From the NCBI RefSeq assembly GCF_003428165.1, contig NZ_QLIQ01000010.1, positions 1 through 64,000 of the forward strand: DNA of 64,000 nucleotides. The letters run 5' to 3'. Each line of letters begins with the position of its first letter. Position 1 is the stretch's first letter. This DNA is from Cysteiniphilum litorale (GTDB lineage Bacteria > Pseudomonadota > Gammaproteobacteria > Francisellales > Francisellaceae). The notes beneath the pieces are model-generated. The model was not told the DNA's origin. It saw only the letters and a program-made list of their open reading frames with translations, and made no database searches. Shown piece after piece: positions 53,591-61,766 of this stretch. The position numbers were made by a program, and so were the translations under genes.

Positions 53591-54583
53591 TTAGTGGCTC
53601 ATTTCTGACATATGATGCATATGTCCCATCATGCCAGGTTTGTAGTTTGGCATCATGTAGTACATAACAATGTCATTAAACAAATTCTTATCGACTTGAC
53701 CATAATAGGTCACTGGATTATTAATGGATTGTTTTACCAAATGATCCCAGAAATAATCCCACGTCAGATCTTTCTTAGCCGTTTTCACTTCAGTGACCCA
53801 CTTATTGAAATCAGCTTCAGAGGTAGCATCTGCAAAAAACTGCATATGTGCAAAGCCTTCACCTGTGTAGTTAGCTGAGAAGCCACGATACTCACCTGGA
53901 TTAGTTGCCAATAAATGAAGCTTAGTGATCATGCCAGTCATCGCATAAATTTGTCCACCTAGTTGCGGAATAAAGAACGAATTCATAGGTGCTGCTGATG
54001 TGATTCTAAAGTTAATCGGGTGCCGAACAGGAATAACGATTTTATTAACCGTTGCAATATCGTATTGCGGATAAATAAACATCCACTTCCAATCTAATGC
54101 CACGACCTCAATTTCAACAGGAGATTTATCAGATTCCAGTGGCTTATACGGATTAAGCGAATGCGTTGTTATCCAAGTTACAATCCCTAAAATCAGAATA
54201 ATCACACATGGTATTGCCCACCAGACGATCTCAAGTGCTGTGCTGTGCGACCATTCAGGGCGATACTTTGACTTAGTTGCAGAGTCGCGATAACGCCATG
54301 CAAACCAAAATGTCAAAAAAATCACTGGAATTACCACGATTAACATTAGCAAAATAGCAAATATCAATAGCCTAAGCTCGTGATGTGCAATAGGTCCTTG
54401 CGGATCTAACACCCCTGAGGAGCACCCCCCAAGCAACACTGCTGGCAATAATACCAACAATGCAACAAACGGCTTAGCTAAAGGCTTTTTGCGCTTTATT
54501 TTTCTGCCTCCAACACCCAATAAAAACAATGGATTACCCATCCTTTTTAGTGTGGATACAAAAAAGTGCAAGTACTTGATCAT
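53591..54583 (-). CDS. cyoA: Cytochrome o ubiquinol oxidase subunit II
   Basis: 330-residue lipoprotein subunit from ATG 54583, chosen because AAGGAAAT lies 5-10 bp upstream. The signal is unusually long, ending in the lipobox LLPAVLLGGCSSG, then two membrane helices and a cupredoxin domain lacking the CuA cysteines, as expected for a quinol rather than cytochrome c oxidase (YPQYDIATVNKIVIPVRHPI, MNSFFIPQLGGQIYAMTGM). First gene of the cyo operon. The open frame to 54736 is not supported by a start signal. Confidence 0.95.
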   Translation of the reverse strand: MIKYLHFFVSTLKRMGNPLFLLGVGGRKIKRKKPLAKPFVALLVLLPAVLLGGCSSGVLDPQGPIAHHELRLLIFAILLMLIVVIPVIFLTFWFAWRYRDSATKSKYRPEWSHSTALEIVWWAIPCVIILILGIVTWITTHSLNPYKPLESDKSPVEIEVVALDWKWMFIYPQYDIATVNKIVIPVRHPINFRITSAAPMNSFFIPQLGGQIYAMTGMITKLHLLATNPGEYRGFSANYTGEGFAHMQFFADATSEADFNKWVTEVKTAKKDLTWDYFWDHLVKQSINNPVTYYGQVDKNLFNDIVMYYMMPNYKPGMMGHMHHMSEMSH

Positions 54584-54611
54584 ATCGATTTCCTTAGTTC
54601 CTTTATATCTA

Positions 54612-54647
54612 GCTAAGTTATTGGAAAATAACTTAGCGCATAGTATA
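54612..54647 (-). promoter_or_regulatory. cyoA leader: -10-like box and perfect hairpin/operator
   Basis: Arms GCTAAGTTATT (54612-54622) and its exact complement (54627-54637) with loop GGAA, 29 bp before the cyoA ATG. On the minus strand a -10-like TATACT is at 54642-54647, just before it, so the palindrome would fall at the transcription start. It could be an operator or a 5' mRNA hairpin. Confidence 0.5.
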
Positions 54648-54774
54648 ACTATTTTTTTCCTAATTAAAACTGGCATGATTGACTTTATGGCTAAAAGGTA
54701 TTTATCACACTTAAAACATGAATGATTATTAGCCACAACTATTTAGTATTCATAACTTACCTCTAATTTTTTAT

Positions 54775-54803
54775 TTGAACAATATATTGTTCAACTCTAT
54801 AAT
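54775..54803 (+). promoter_or_regulatory. yefM-yoeB promoter with overlapping palindromic operator
   Basis: -35 TTGAAC (54775-54780), 17-bp spacer, -10 TATAAT (54798-54803). A perfect 20-bp palindrome with half-site TTGAACAATA occupies 54775-54794, covering the -35 box, as expected for autorepression by the antitoxin or the YefM-YoeB complex. The yefM ATG is 33 bp downstream of the -10 with GAGGTGAT before it. Confidence 0.85.
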
Positions 54804-54835
54804 GTCATTAACAATCATAATTTAAGAGGTGATCT

Positions 54836-55090
54836 ATGAGAATCGTAAATTTTTCATCCGCTCGGAACAACTTTAATCGCATCCTTGATCAAACAGTTGA
54901 GGATTATGACTATACGGTAATAACAAGACGTGACAAAGAAGATGCTGTTGTTTTGCCTTTAAGTCTTTTCAACAGCTATTTAGAAACTATGCACTTACTA
55001 CAATCACCCAAAAATGCTGCTCATTTAATGAAAGGTATTAAAGAGTACAAAGAAGGTAAATCTCAAGAACGAGATCTGCTTGATGAATAA
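54836..55090 (+). CDS. yefM: YefM/Phd-type antitoxin
   Basis: 84 residues. N-terminal MRIVNFSSARNNFNRILDQT and YTVITRRDKEDAVVLPLSLF are the Phd/YefM DNA-binding fold; the C-terminal part (SPKNAAHLMKGIKEYKEGKS) is the toxin-neutralising tail. Forms a type II toxin-antitoxin operon with the next gene, whose start overlaps this gene's end. Likely represses its own promoter through the 20-bp palindrome upstream. Confidence 0.93.
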   Translation: MRIVNFSSARNNFNRILDQTVEDYDYTVITRRDKEDAVVLPLSLFNSYLETMHLLQSPKNAAHLMKGIKEYKEGKSQERDLLDE

Positions 55091-55346
55091 GATTATTGCA
55101 TTCGTTAGCGATGCTTGGGAAGATTACCTTTACTGGCAAACACAAGATAAAAAAACGTTAAAACGTATCAATAAACTGATTATAGATTGCAAACGTTCTC
55201 CTTTTGATGGTTTAGGGAAACCAGAGCCGCTTCTTGGAAACTTAAGCGGCGCTTGGTCAAGACGCATCGATCAGGTGAATCGCCTTGTATATATGGTTGA
55301 TGCATCACACATCACGATTATTTCATGCAAAGGGCATTACGATTAA
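55083..55346 (+). CDS. yoeB: YoeB-type mRNA interferase toxin
   Basis: 87 residues; ribosome-dependent mRNA-cleaving toxin of the RelE superfamily. Clearly YoeB: WEDYLYWQTQDKKTLKRIN, LGKPEPLLGNLSGAWSRRID, NRLVYMV. Catalytic residues line up with E46, R65, H83 and Y84 of E. coli YoeB as E48, R67, H85 and Y86 (CKGHYD). ATG 55080 or 55083 can start it; both overlap yefM. Looks intact and active. Confidence 0.94.
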   Translation: MNKIIAFVSDAWEDYLYWQTQDKKTLKRINKLIIDCKRSPFDGLGKPEPLLGNLSGAWSRRIDQVNRLVYMVDASHITIISCKGHYD

Positions 55347-55735
55347 AGTAGACAAATTGAGTTTCTTAATGATTAATTAAAAATCCAACCATAGCACCGT
55401 AATCACTCTGGTGACATAAATTAAATTATTCATTAGAAACCATACATCAGCACACATTTCCCATTGTATTAGCCATCCACTGCTTAAAATACATATTAAG
55501 TAAATAATTTTACAAACTTAAAACATATTAGTTAGATAAAATATCATTCAATATAAGAATTATCATGGTCATCATTTCAATGAATTAACTGAAAGGGAAG
55601 AAAGCAATCCATTTCCGCTGAATTACTTTTTTGCATACTTGAGTACGATACCTTTTACAACATGTAATTACTTTAAAAGGTCACTCAGATATAAACATTT
55701 ATTCAACAAAAATACAAAATTTTATGTAGGGAACT
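55347..55735 (+). other. 389-bp intergenic region before the secretion locus
   Basis: AT-rich, no gene recognised. Near its end CCTTTTA ... TAAAAGG forms a loose inverted repeat, and TAGGGA precedes the ABC gene ATG. It should hold the promoter of the ABC-MotB-HlyD operon, but no clear sigma70 box pair was found. Confidence 0.45.
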
Positions 55736-57709
55736 ATGACAACTGCAAAATTTTTCTTACAAGAGGCTATACCAAGCTTGCTGCATTCAATACAAGACAT
55801 ACATCTTCAAACACATGACACCCCAGTTTCGCAAGAATTGCTCGCCCGCTTATATCTCTTACTTAAAAATGCTGAAGATGATCAAACCGTGCTAGAAATC
55901 ATTAGCAGTCAAATAGATATCGCATTTAAGCAAGAGAAAGCCAGTCAACTCAAGAATAGTAATGAAAATTTTCTGGTAAAGTCTGGAAATCAATGGATGA
56001 TCAAATCTGCCACAGATATCGTAAAAAACAACTACATGACCTATCGCTTTGAAAAAAAATCTCAAGATTTTTCAAAAATTAATCTAGTTAGCCTATGGGA
56101 AAAGTTCAAAGGCAAATTGACTTATTTAATATTGCTATCCTTTATTATCAATCTAACTTATTTATCTATTCCCCTTTATATGAATGCAGTTTATAGTCGA
56201 GTGTTGCCTGCCTTTGCGACTGCATCTCTTTGGACGCTGTCAATTATCGTTTTATTGCTATTAGGACTTGAGTTTATTCTTAAAAAGCTACGACTTGAAA
56301 GCAGTATCAAGCTATCTAGCGAAGTAATACAGTTCATTGAACCTACCACACTCAAGAACGCTATTGACACAGTAGCATCAGAGCACAATCAATGGGGTAA
56401 GAATCAACAAGCGATTATTCATAGTTTAGGACAATTAAGAACGCTAGCATGGCGTATAATCAGCAGCAACTACATTGATTTACCCTTTTTCTTTCTATTT
56501 TTATTTTGCATCTGGTTAGTTGGTGGTTATCTTGTATTAGTCCCACTGGTTATTAGTACAATCCAAGTTATACTGATTTTTTACTTCCTTGGTACCCGTC
56601 AAAAAAAATATGTTTCAACACATATTCCAACTGATGGAATCTTAAGCTTCATTGCCAATGGACTAAAAAATACCTTTTTATCTATATACCGCCAAAGATA
56701 TGAAGCATATGATATTGCTGAAAGCACGCAAACCAAACAAAATAGTCACCTTAACGCTATTCTTTTTTTGCTAAGTTCAGCACAGACGATATTTACCGTC
56801 ATTCTAGCATTCTACCTACTCCAAGAAAATGTCATATCACAGGGCGCTCTATTTGCTGTTATTTTATTGACAGGCAAACTGTCTCAACCTGTCATGAATT
56901 TATTAGGTGCAATTCCCACATTTAAACAGGTAAAAGATTTAACCCATGCTATAAATGATTTTCAAGCATCCCAAAATAATAAGCAACAGCCGACCTCTAT
57001 CACTTATAGCCCTCAGCGACCAACAGCAAATGGTTGGACCCTTAGCAAAGTTAATCTATCTTTTGATGAAAGATCAGCTGTATTTGAAAACGTCAGCTTA
57101 GATATTCCATTACACTCTAGATTATTGATAGTAGCTAGACCAGGCACTGGAAAAACATCACTATCAAAGATATTAATGGGTATTATGTATCCCAACAGTG
57201 GTCATGTAAACTTTCAGTGCAACCAAAATTATGGCTTTGATGATCTACATATAAATACTTACTATTCAAGTTATCCATACGTTTTATTCCATGAAACAAT
57301 CTTTAGCTATTTTTGGGAATCCAAAGAAAAGTGTAAATCTGCTTTATCTTTGGATTTTATGCAATGGATCATCCCCTATCTAAAAGATGGCATTTATACA
57401 CCCTTCAATCAATTTAGTCAGCTGCTTTCGGATGAAAAACGGCAAATGTTAGATCTAGCAAGAATGCTGACAAGTGGCAAAAAAATATATGTTTTGGATG
57501 ACCCTACAACATTTTTGCCTAACAAGGCGCACAATACACTTATCGAGCACATGCACAAATTGTTGAGAGATAAAAGTATTACTCTTGTAATCTTTTCAAA
57601 TCGTACCAGCCTACTTGAATTAGTTGATCAGGTTTCAATTTTAACTTCAACAGGTATTTCATTTTCAGATAGTAAGCAAAACTTTATAAAAAACCCAAGG
57701 ACTCAGTAA
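55736..57709 (+). CDS. Type I secretion ABC protein (LapB/SiiF-like) with degenerate ATPase motifs
   Basis: 657 residues: N-terminal region of about 120 residues (possible degenerate C39-like domain), a six-helix transmembrane domain about 128-395, and an ABC ATPase domain about 430-645. The ATPase motifs are altered: Walker A ARPGTGKTS (467-475) keeps GTGKT but loses the first Gly; the signature is LLSDEKRQ (563-570) instead of LSGGQ; Walker B VLDDPTT has Asp589 at the catalytic Glu; no His follows in LVIFSNRTS; the Q-loop Gln appears replaced. Should export the adjacent RTX-like protein with the HlyD and TolC partners. Followed 1 bp later by a MotB-like gene. Confidence 0.85.
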   Translation: MTTAKFFLQEAIPSLLHSIQDIHLQTHDTPVSQELLARLYLLLKNAEDDQTVLEIISSQIDIAFKQEKASQLKNSNENFLVKSGNQWMIKSATDIVKNNYMTYRFEKKSQDFSKINLVSLWEKFKGKLTYLILLSFIINLTYLSIPLYMNAVYSRVLPAFATASLWTLSIIVLLLLGLEFILKKLRLESSIKLSSEVIQFIEPTTLKNAIDTVASEHNQWGKNQQAIIHSLGQLRTLAWRIISSNYIDLPFFFLFLFCIWLVGGYLVLVPLVISTIQVILIFYFLGTRQKKYVSTHIPTDGILSFIANGLKNTFLSIYRQRYEAYDIAESTQTKQNSHLNAILFLLSSAQTIFTVILAFYLLQENVISQGALFAVILLTGKLSQPVMNLLGAIPTFKQVKDLTHAINDFQASQNNKQQPTSITYSPQRPTANGWTLSKVNLSFDERSAVFENVSLDIPLHSRLLIVARPGTGKTSLSKILMGIMYPNSGHVNFQCNQNYGFDDLHINTYYSSYPYVLFHETIFSYFWESKEKCKSALSLDFMQWIIPYLKDGIYTPFNQFSQLLSDEKRQMLDLARMLTSGKKIYVLDDPTTFLPNKAHNTLIEHMHKLLRDKSITLVIFSNRTSLLELVDQVSILTSTGISFSDSKQNFIKNPRTQ

Positions 57710-57710
57710 C

Positions 57711-58253
57711 ATGGCACATGAAAAAAGAGATGACATTATTTGGCCTGCATATGTTGATATGCTCACTGTTTTAGTAATGATCTTTATTATGTTTAGCATT
57801 GTATTTATCATTCGCCTAAGCATGTACAACATCGCTCAAAAAATGACTGTAGAGATGCAGCAAAAGACATCAACAGCAACCCAGCAGCATAAACATCACC
57901 TTCCTCCGCCTATCATTTATATGAGTGAGAATGCTCATGTGACACAATGGGACTTAATACTGTCACTTGACAACTCTTTAAACTTTGCAAAATCACAACA
58001 ACAGATGATTGATAAATGGTTTAAAACACATCAACAGACCAATAACGCTATCTATGAAATCTCCATAGAACTTGCTAACCAAACACATATCTCTCTTGGT
58101 GCAATGCTACGCAAAATCTACATCCTCTATGCTAAAACAGCCAACTATATGCATAATAAACATAATATTCCAACTAGCCAAATACAGTTCCTTAGTCAAT
58201 CAAACCAAAGCGCAGGTGCTTCTAATCTGATTAAAATCAAGGTGAAAAAATGA
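57711..58253 (+). CDS. MotB/SiiA-like protein 1 (keeps membrane Asp)
   Basis: 180 residues. One N-terminal membrane helix WPAYVDMLTVLVMIFIMFSI with D16 at the position of the proton-binding Asp of MotB (and of the Asp in Salmonella SiiA). Then a His/Gln-rich linker and a periplasmic remnant of an OmpA/MotB-type fold (LRKIYILYAKTANYMHNKHN, IPTSQIQFL). Paralogous to the gene at 59579-60121 with the same length. Sits between the ABC and HlyD genes with 1-bp spacing and 4-bp overlap, so it is part of the secretion operon. Probably forms a proton channel with the MotA-like protein; this is inferred from family and context. Confidence 0.8.
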   Translation: MAHEKRDDIIWPAYVDMLTVLVMIFIMFSIVFIIRLSMYNIAQKMTVEMQQKTSTATQQHKHHLPPPIIYMSENAHVTQWDLILSLDNSLNFAKSQQQMIDKWFKTHQQTNNAIYEISIELANQTHISLGAMLRKIYILYAKTANYMHNKHNIPTSQIQFLSQSNQSAGASNLIKIKVKK

Positions 58254-59560
58254 AAGCCAAACTCAAAAAAATCCACACTCTGTCAGTTATTAGCATCTTA
58301 AAGAAATCGAGCATCAATTTTAAGATTATATTAGCTAGCTTACTTATAATATTTTTGATTAGCTTATTTTTTCTGCGTCTTGATATTTTGGTGCACGCCA
58401 AAGGTTATCTACAAATCAAATTCAAAAATATTATGCTTGAACATGCCACTGGAGGGACAGTATCAAAGCTACTTGTTCATGAGGGGCAGCATGTTAATAA
58501 AGGACAGCTTCTCGCCGTGATAGATAACAGTTATGTTAGTCAAGAATACACCAAAAACACGAGCAGTATTGCCATGTTACAATTGCAAGCAGCACGCCTT
58601 AATGCCGAGATTAATCAAAAGCCATTTATATCGGAAAGTATTAAGATTAGCGGGGTAACACAAGCTATGTTTTTGACGGAAAAAAACGTCTATGATAGTG
58701 AAATTGATACCTATAAACAAAATGAAAAGCTAGCGCAAACTACCTATCAAGAAAAACTCGACGAAATTAAAGCCAATGCTATAGATATTGAAGGATTGAA
58801 AAAACAAAAGCAACTCATCTCAGATCAAGTGAAGATGATTAGAGATTTGGTTAAAGAAGAAGCCGCATCAAAATCTGCATTACTAAATCAAGAGGCTGAA
58901 GAACAAAAAATTCTTAATCAACTTAATACCGCAATTTCTCGACAAGAACTCTTACAGTCTCAGGCTTATGAAGCTCAATTAAAAGTCACTAAAATTCACA
59001 CTGATTTCATGTCGGATAAACGTAATAAACTATTGCAATTAGAGCAACAACTTGCTGAGCTTCAAGCCAAACAAACAGGGATATCAGATCGCAAAAAGAT
59101 TGAGAATGTTTTTAGCCCAACTAATGGTATCATTCAAAGCATATTCAAATCTAATGCTGGTGCTTTTATTCCCTCAGGTGGTAAACTCTTTGAAATTTCT
59201 CCTGATAATGTTCCAATTATCTGTGTCCTTAAAGTATTGCCGAGCGATCGCGATAAACTATGGGTTGGTATGCCTGTAAAAATCTCTATCAATTCCATTT
59301 CAACTATTGGCGCCAATTTCTTGTCTGGGACAATTTCACTTATTAGTGCCGACACTAAAGATGATAACATCAATGGCAATAAGCGACCTTATTTTGAGGT
59401 TGATGTTGATCTCAATGAACAAGACATTGATAGTCAGCACATTAAAATATACCCAGGGATGCAAGTAGATGGTTATATTATTGTTGGTAAAAGAACGGTT
59501 GCCCAATATATTTTAAAGCCCATGCTTACTGGAGCAAATACGGCACTAACTGAAGTGTAG
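58250..59560 (+). CDS. HlyD-family membrane fusion protein (type I secretion adaptor)
   Basis: 436 residues. Short cytoplasmic N-terminus, one membrane helix (ILASLLIIFLISLFFLRLDI), lipoyl half-motifs HATGGTVSKLLVHEGQHVNK and VFSPTNGIIQSIFKSNAGAF around a long coiled coil (about 110-285), then a beta-barrel ending YPGMQVDGYIIVGKRTVAQY. Bridges the ABC protein and the outer-membrane pore. Start overlaps the MotB-like stop (ATGA). Equivalent in role to SiiD/LapC. Confidence 0.93.
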   Translation: MKAKLKKIHTLSVISILKKSSINFKIILASLLIIFLISLFFLRLDILVHAKGYLQIKFKNIMLEHATGGTVSKLLVHEGQHVNKGQLLAVIDNSYVSQEYTKNTSSIAMLQLQAARLNAEINQKPFISESIKISGVTQAMFLTEKNVYDSEIDTYKQNEKLAQTTYQEKLDEIKANAIDIEGLKKQKQLISDQVKMIRDLVKEEAASKSALLNQEAEEQKILNQLNTAISRQELLQSQAYEAQLKVTKIHTDFMSDKRNKLLQLEQQLAELQAKQTGISDRKKIENVFSPTNGIIQSIFKSNAGAFIPSGGKLFEISPDNVPIICVLKVLPSDRDKLWVGMPVKISINSISTIGANFLSGTISLISADTKDDNINGNKRPYFEVDVDLNEQDIDSQHIKIYPGMQVDGYIIVGKRTVAQYILKPMLTGANTALTEV

Positions 59561-59578
59561 GGATTCTAGATGAAGTAG

Positions 59579-60121
59579 CTATAATGGCTCACTAGCCATT
59601 TTGATCATGTCATAAGAATATGGTGAGGGTAAACTGTCTTGATAAACAATATTGGATGATGGGATTTTTAATGTGTGTAACATATAACCTAATAACTGAC
59701 TATAGAGTAGATACTGTTTTCTTAATAAAGATCCTGTTGAAAAGTTTTGATTTTTAGCAACATACACCAAAACAATATATTTTCTATTAGGATGCTTAGC
59801 TACCCACTCCTTTATTTTGGCGTAATCAGCATCACTTAAGCGGTAACTATCTGCTTTTAATTTTAATGTAAAACTCCAATCGCTACGTTTGTTTTGCTGT
59901 AAGTATTTATAGTTTTTTGATGATACTCTTTCGCGCGCCACATGATTACTTGATTGCAGCACTTCCTGCGCTTGATTACGAACAGTCATACTAGATAAAA
60001 ATCCCAAAATCATATTAAAAAATACATACATAATTAAAACAATAACCATTAGAGAGACATAACTCACCCAGAAAGTTGTTTTATTATTGCCACCATGGTA
60101 AGTGGAAGCTTTTCTTTTCAC
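59579..60121 (-). CDS. MotB/SiiA-like protein 2 (membrane Asp replaced by Ser)
   Basis: 180 residues, same architecture as the gene at 57711. Membrane helix FWVSYVSLMVIVLIMYVFFN aligns with WPAYVDMLTVLVMIFIMF, placing S23 where the other paralogue has D16 and Val where it has Thr. Periplasmic part: DWSFTLKLKADSYRLSDADY, then LLRKQYLLYSQLLGYMLHTL and IPSSNIVY, matching LRKIYILY and IPTSQIQF of paralogue 1. Last gene of the leftward adhesin-MotA-TolC operon, 106 bp after the TolC gene. Probably cannot bind a proton itself. Confidence 0.75.
   Translation of the reverse strand: MKRKASTYHGGNNKTTFWVSYVSLMVIVLIMYVFFNMILGFLSSMTVRNQAQEVLQSSNHVARERVSSKNYKYLQQNKRSDWSFTLKLKADSYRLSDADYAKIKEWVAKHPNRKYIVLVYVAKNQNFSTGSLLRKQYLLYSQLLGYMLHTLKIPSSNIVYQDSLPSPYSYDMIKMASEPL
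59583..59600 (+). terminator. Possible terminator between convergent operons
   Basis: AATGGCT-CACT-AGCCATT, a 7-bp stem with tetraloop followed by TT, just after the HlyD stop and inside the last codons of the convergent MotB-like gene 2. The U-tract is short. Confidence 0.35.
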
Positions 60122-60227
60122 AAATAGCTCCTAAATAAAGATCGTCAAGCCAAATTATCACATTCGATAAATAGTTTATTCCATGCTAATTTACGTATTA
60201 GTAACGTCATTTTTATCGAGTTTTTTC

Positions 60228-61733
60228 TTACTTTGTCATGTGTATAAATTTCAACACATCATGAGTCTGCCCAGCAAGCTCATATAGGTTGACTAAGGCT
60301 TCATATGCATTGATCTTGTCCTTAATTTTTTCTACCAAAGTTAGGTAAAATCCCCGCTCAGAATTCAATAAATCCAAAAGCGGTCTATTTCCTGAAAAAA
60401 ACTCCTTTTTATAGAGTTTATTGACCTTTTTATATTTTGAGGCAGTCAATAGATTAATCGCATAATTTTCACGCATTCGCTGATAAACAATTAAATTATT
60501 CTCTAATTGTTGATTAATACTGCGCATAGCCATTGTCAGTTTATCTTCAGCGAGAAATTCGCTCTCTGCAGCACTCTCAATGGTTGCTGAATTATATCCT
60601 CCCGTAAAGATAGGCATTGTTATACTGATACTTCCGCTTAACTTGGGAGATTGAACCGATCGACTCCATTGTGTTGCTCCGGCATTGATATTTATGGTTG
60701 GGTAGTCTTGACTTACTGCCTCTTCGTGGTTAAATCTTGCTTGAGATACTTCAGATTTCAATCGCTTTAATAACAAACTATGTTGATATATGTAGTTAAG
60801 TGTTAAATGATGTGATTTTGGAAATGATCTACTCTCTGCAATACCTTGATAAAATTTATAACTGCGGTGTTGATCATTAGACAAACCAGTAATTGTCTCT
60901 AGATCAATTTTAGCATTCTGTAATCTAAGCTCACCATTACTTAAGAAATTATGTGCTTCATCAACAGCAACCTTTGATCGCAATAAGTCAGACATAATTG
61001 ACAAACCTGCATCTACGCGTTTATTAACTTTATCTGCAATACTTTTAACTCGTAACAAGTAGACTTTATCGGCACTGACAAGCTCCGCGTATTGTATATA
61101 TATCAAATAGCTTTTGATGACTTTAGCTGTCACCATTTGATGTGTTATATCACGTTGCCATTTACTTGCTTGTAATGCACTATTTTGCGCCTCATAAGCG
61201 GAATAGCGCTTGCCAAAATCATAAATCGTATAAATGGCTGAAATATTGATATTAGGCACATCAGAGTCTGGAGTGGTGTAATCATTACCTTCAAGATAAT
61301 GAAAATTGGCAAAACTTAAAGTACCTTGTAATTGTGGCCAATATTTGGAATCTGCCTGCTTAAGCTTTGCTTTGGCAATTTTTTCCTGAATTTTAGATAC
61401 ATCTACTGATAGATCATAGTGTAATGCTTTATTAATCGCTTCAGATAATTCAACATAAATAGATATGTCATTTGCGGTTTTATTTGGTGCAGTATTTTTC
61501 TCCATCGCAAATAAATGGGCTTTAAAAAGCATTTGTGCTGTTGGATATAATACACTTAAATCATTCGATTTACCTAAAGCTGATAACTTTTGTGACCAAT
61601 CCATATTTAATACATTTCTGACTTCTGTAGGTAGAAAGTCAATATATGACAACGGTAGTCTCTGATCTGACATTGCCATAGTTGATATCACACTTAATAA
61701 GCTAGTCAAAACCATCTTAAAAAACTTATTCAT
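60228..61733 (-). CDS. TolC-family outer membrane efflux protein
   Basis: 501 residues. Signal peptide (MNKFFKMVLTSLLSVISTMA), then two OEP repeats: SVDVSKIQEKIAKAKLKQAD, then SKYWPQLQGTLSF, and RFNHEEAVSQDYPTININAG with GSISITMPIFTGGYNSATIE. This pattern is the trimeric outer-membrane channel of type I secretion. Lies between the MotA-like and MotB-like 2 genes. SiiC/LapE equivalent by context. Confidence 0.9.
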   Translation of the reverse strand: MNKFFKMVLTSLLSVISTMAMSDQRLPLSYIDFLPTEVRNVLNMDWSQKLSALGKSNDLSVLYPTAQMLFKAHLFAMEKNTAPNKTANDISIYVELSEAINKALHYDLSVDVSKIQEKIAKAKLKQADSKYWPQLQGTLSFANFHYLEGNDYTTPDSDVPNINISAIYTIYDFGKRYSAYEAQNSALQASKWQRDITHQMVTAKVIKSYLIYIQYAELVSADKVYLLRVKSIADKVNKRVDAGLSIMSDLLRSKVAVDEAHNFLSNGELRLQNAKIDLETITGLSNDQHRSYKFYQGIAESRSFPKSHHLTLNYIYQHSLLLKRLKSEVSQARFNHEEAVSQDYPTININAGATQWSRSVQSPKLSGSISITMPIFTGGYNSATIESAAESEFLAEDKLTMAMRSINQQLENNLIVYQRMRENYAINLLTASKYKKVNKLYKKEFFSGNRPLLDLLNSERGFYLTLVEKIKDKINAYEALVNLYELAGQTHDVLKFIHMTK

Positions 61734-61766
61734 AATACACCTTTAATAATGGAAATTTGTAGTTAA

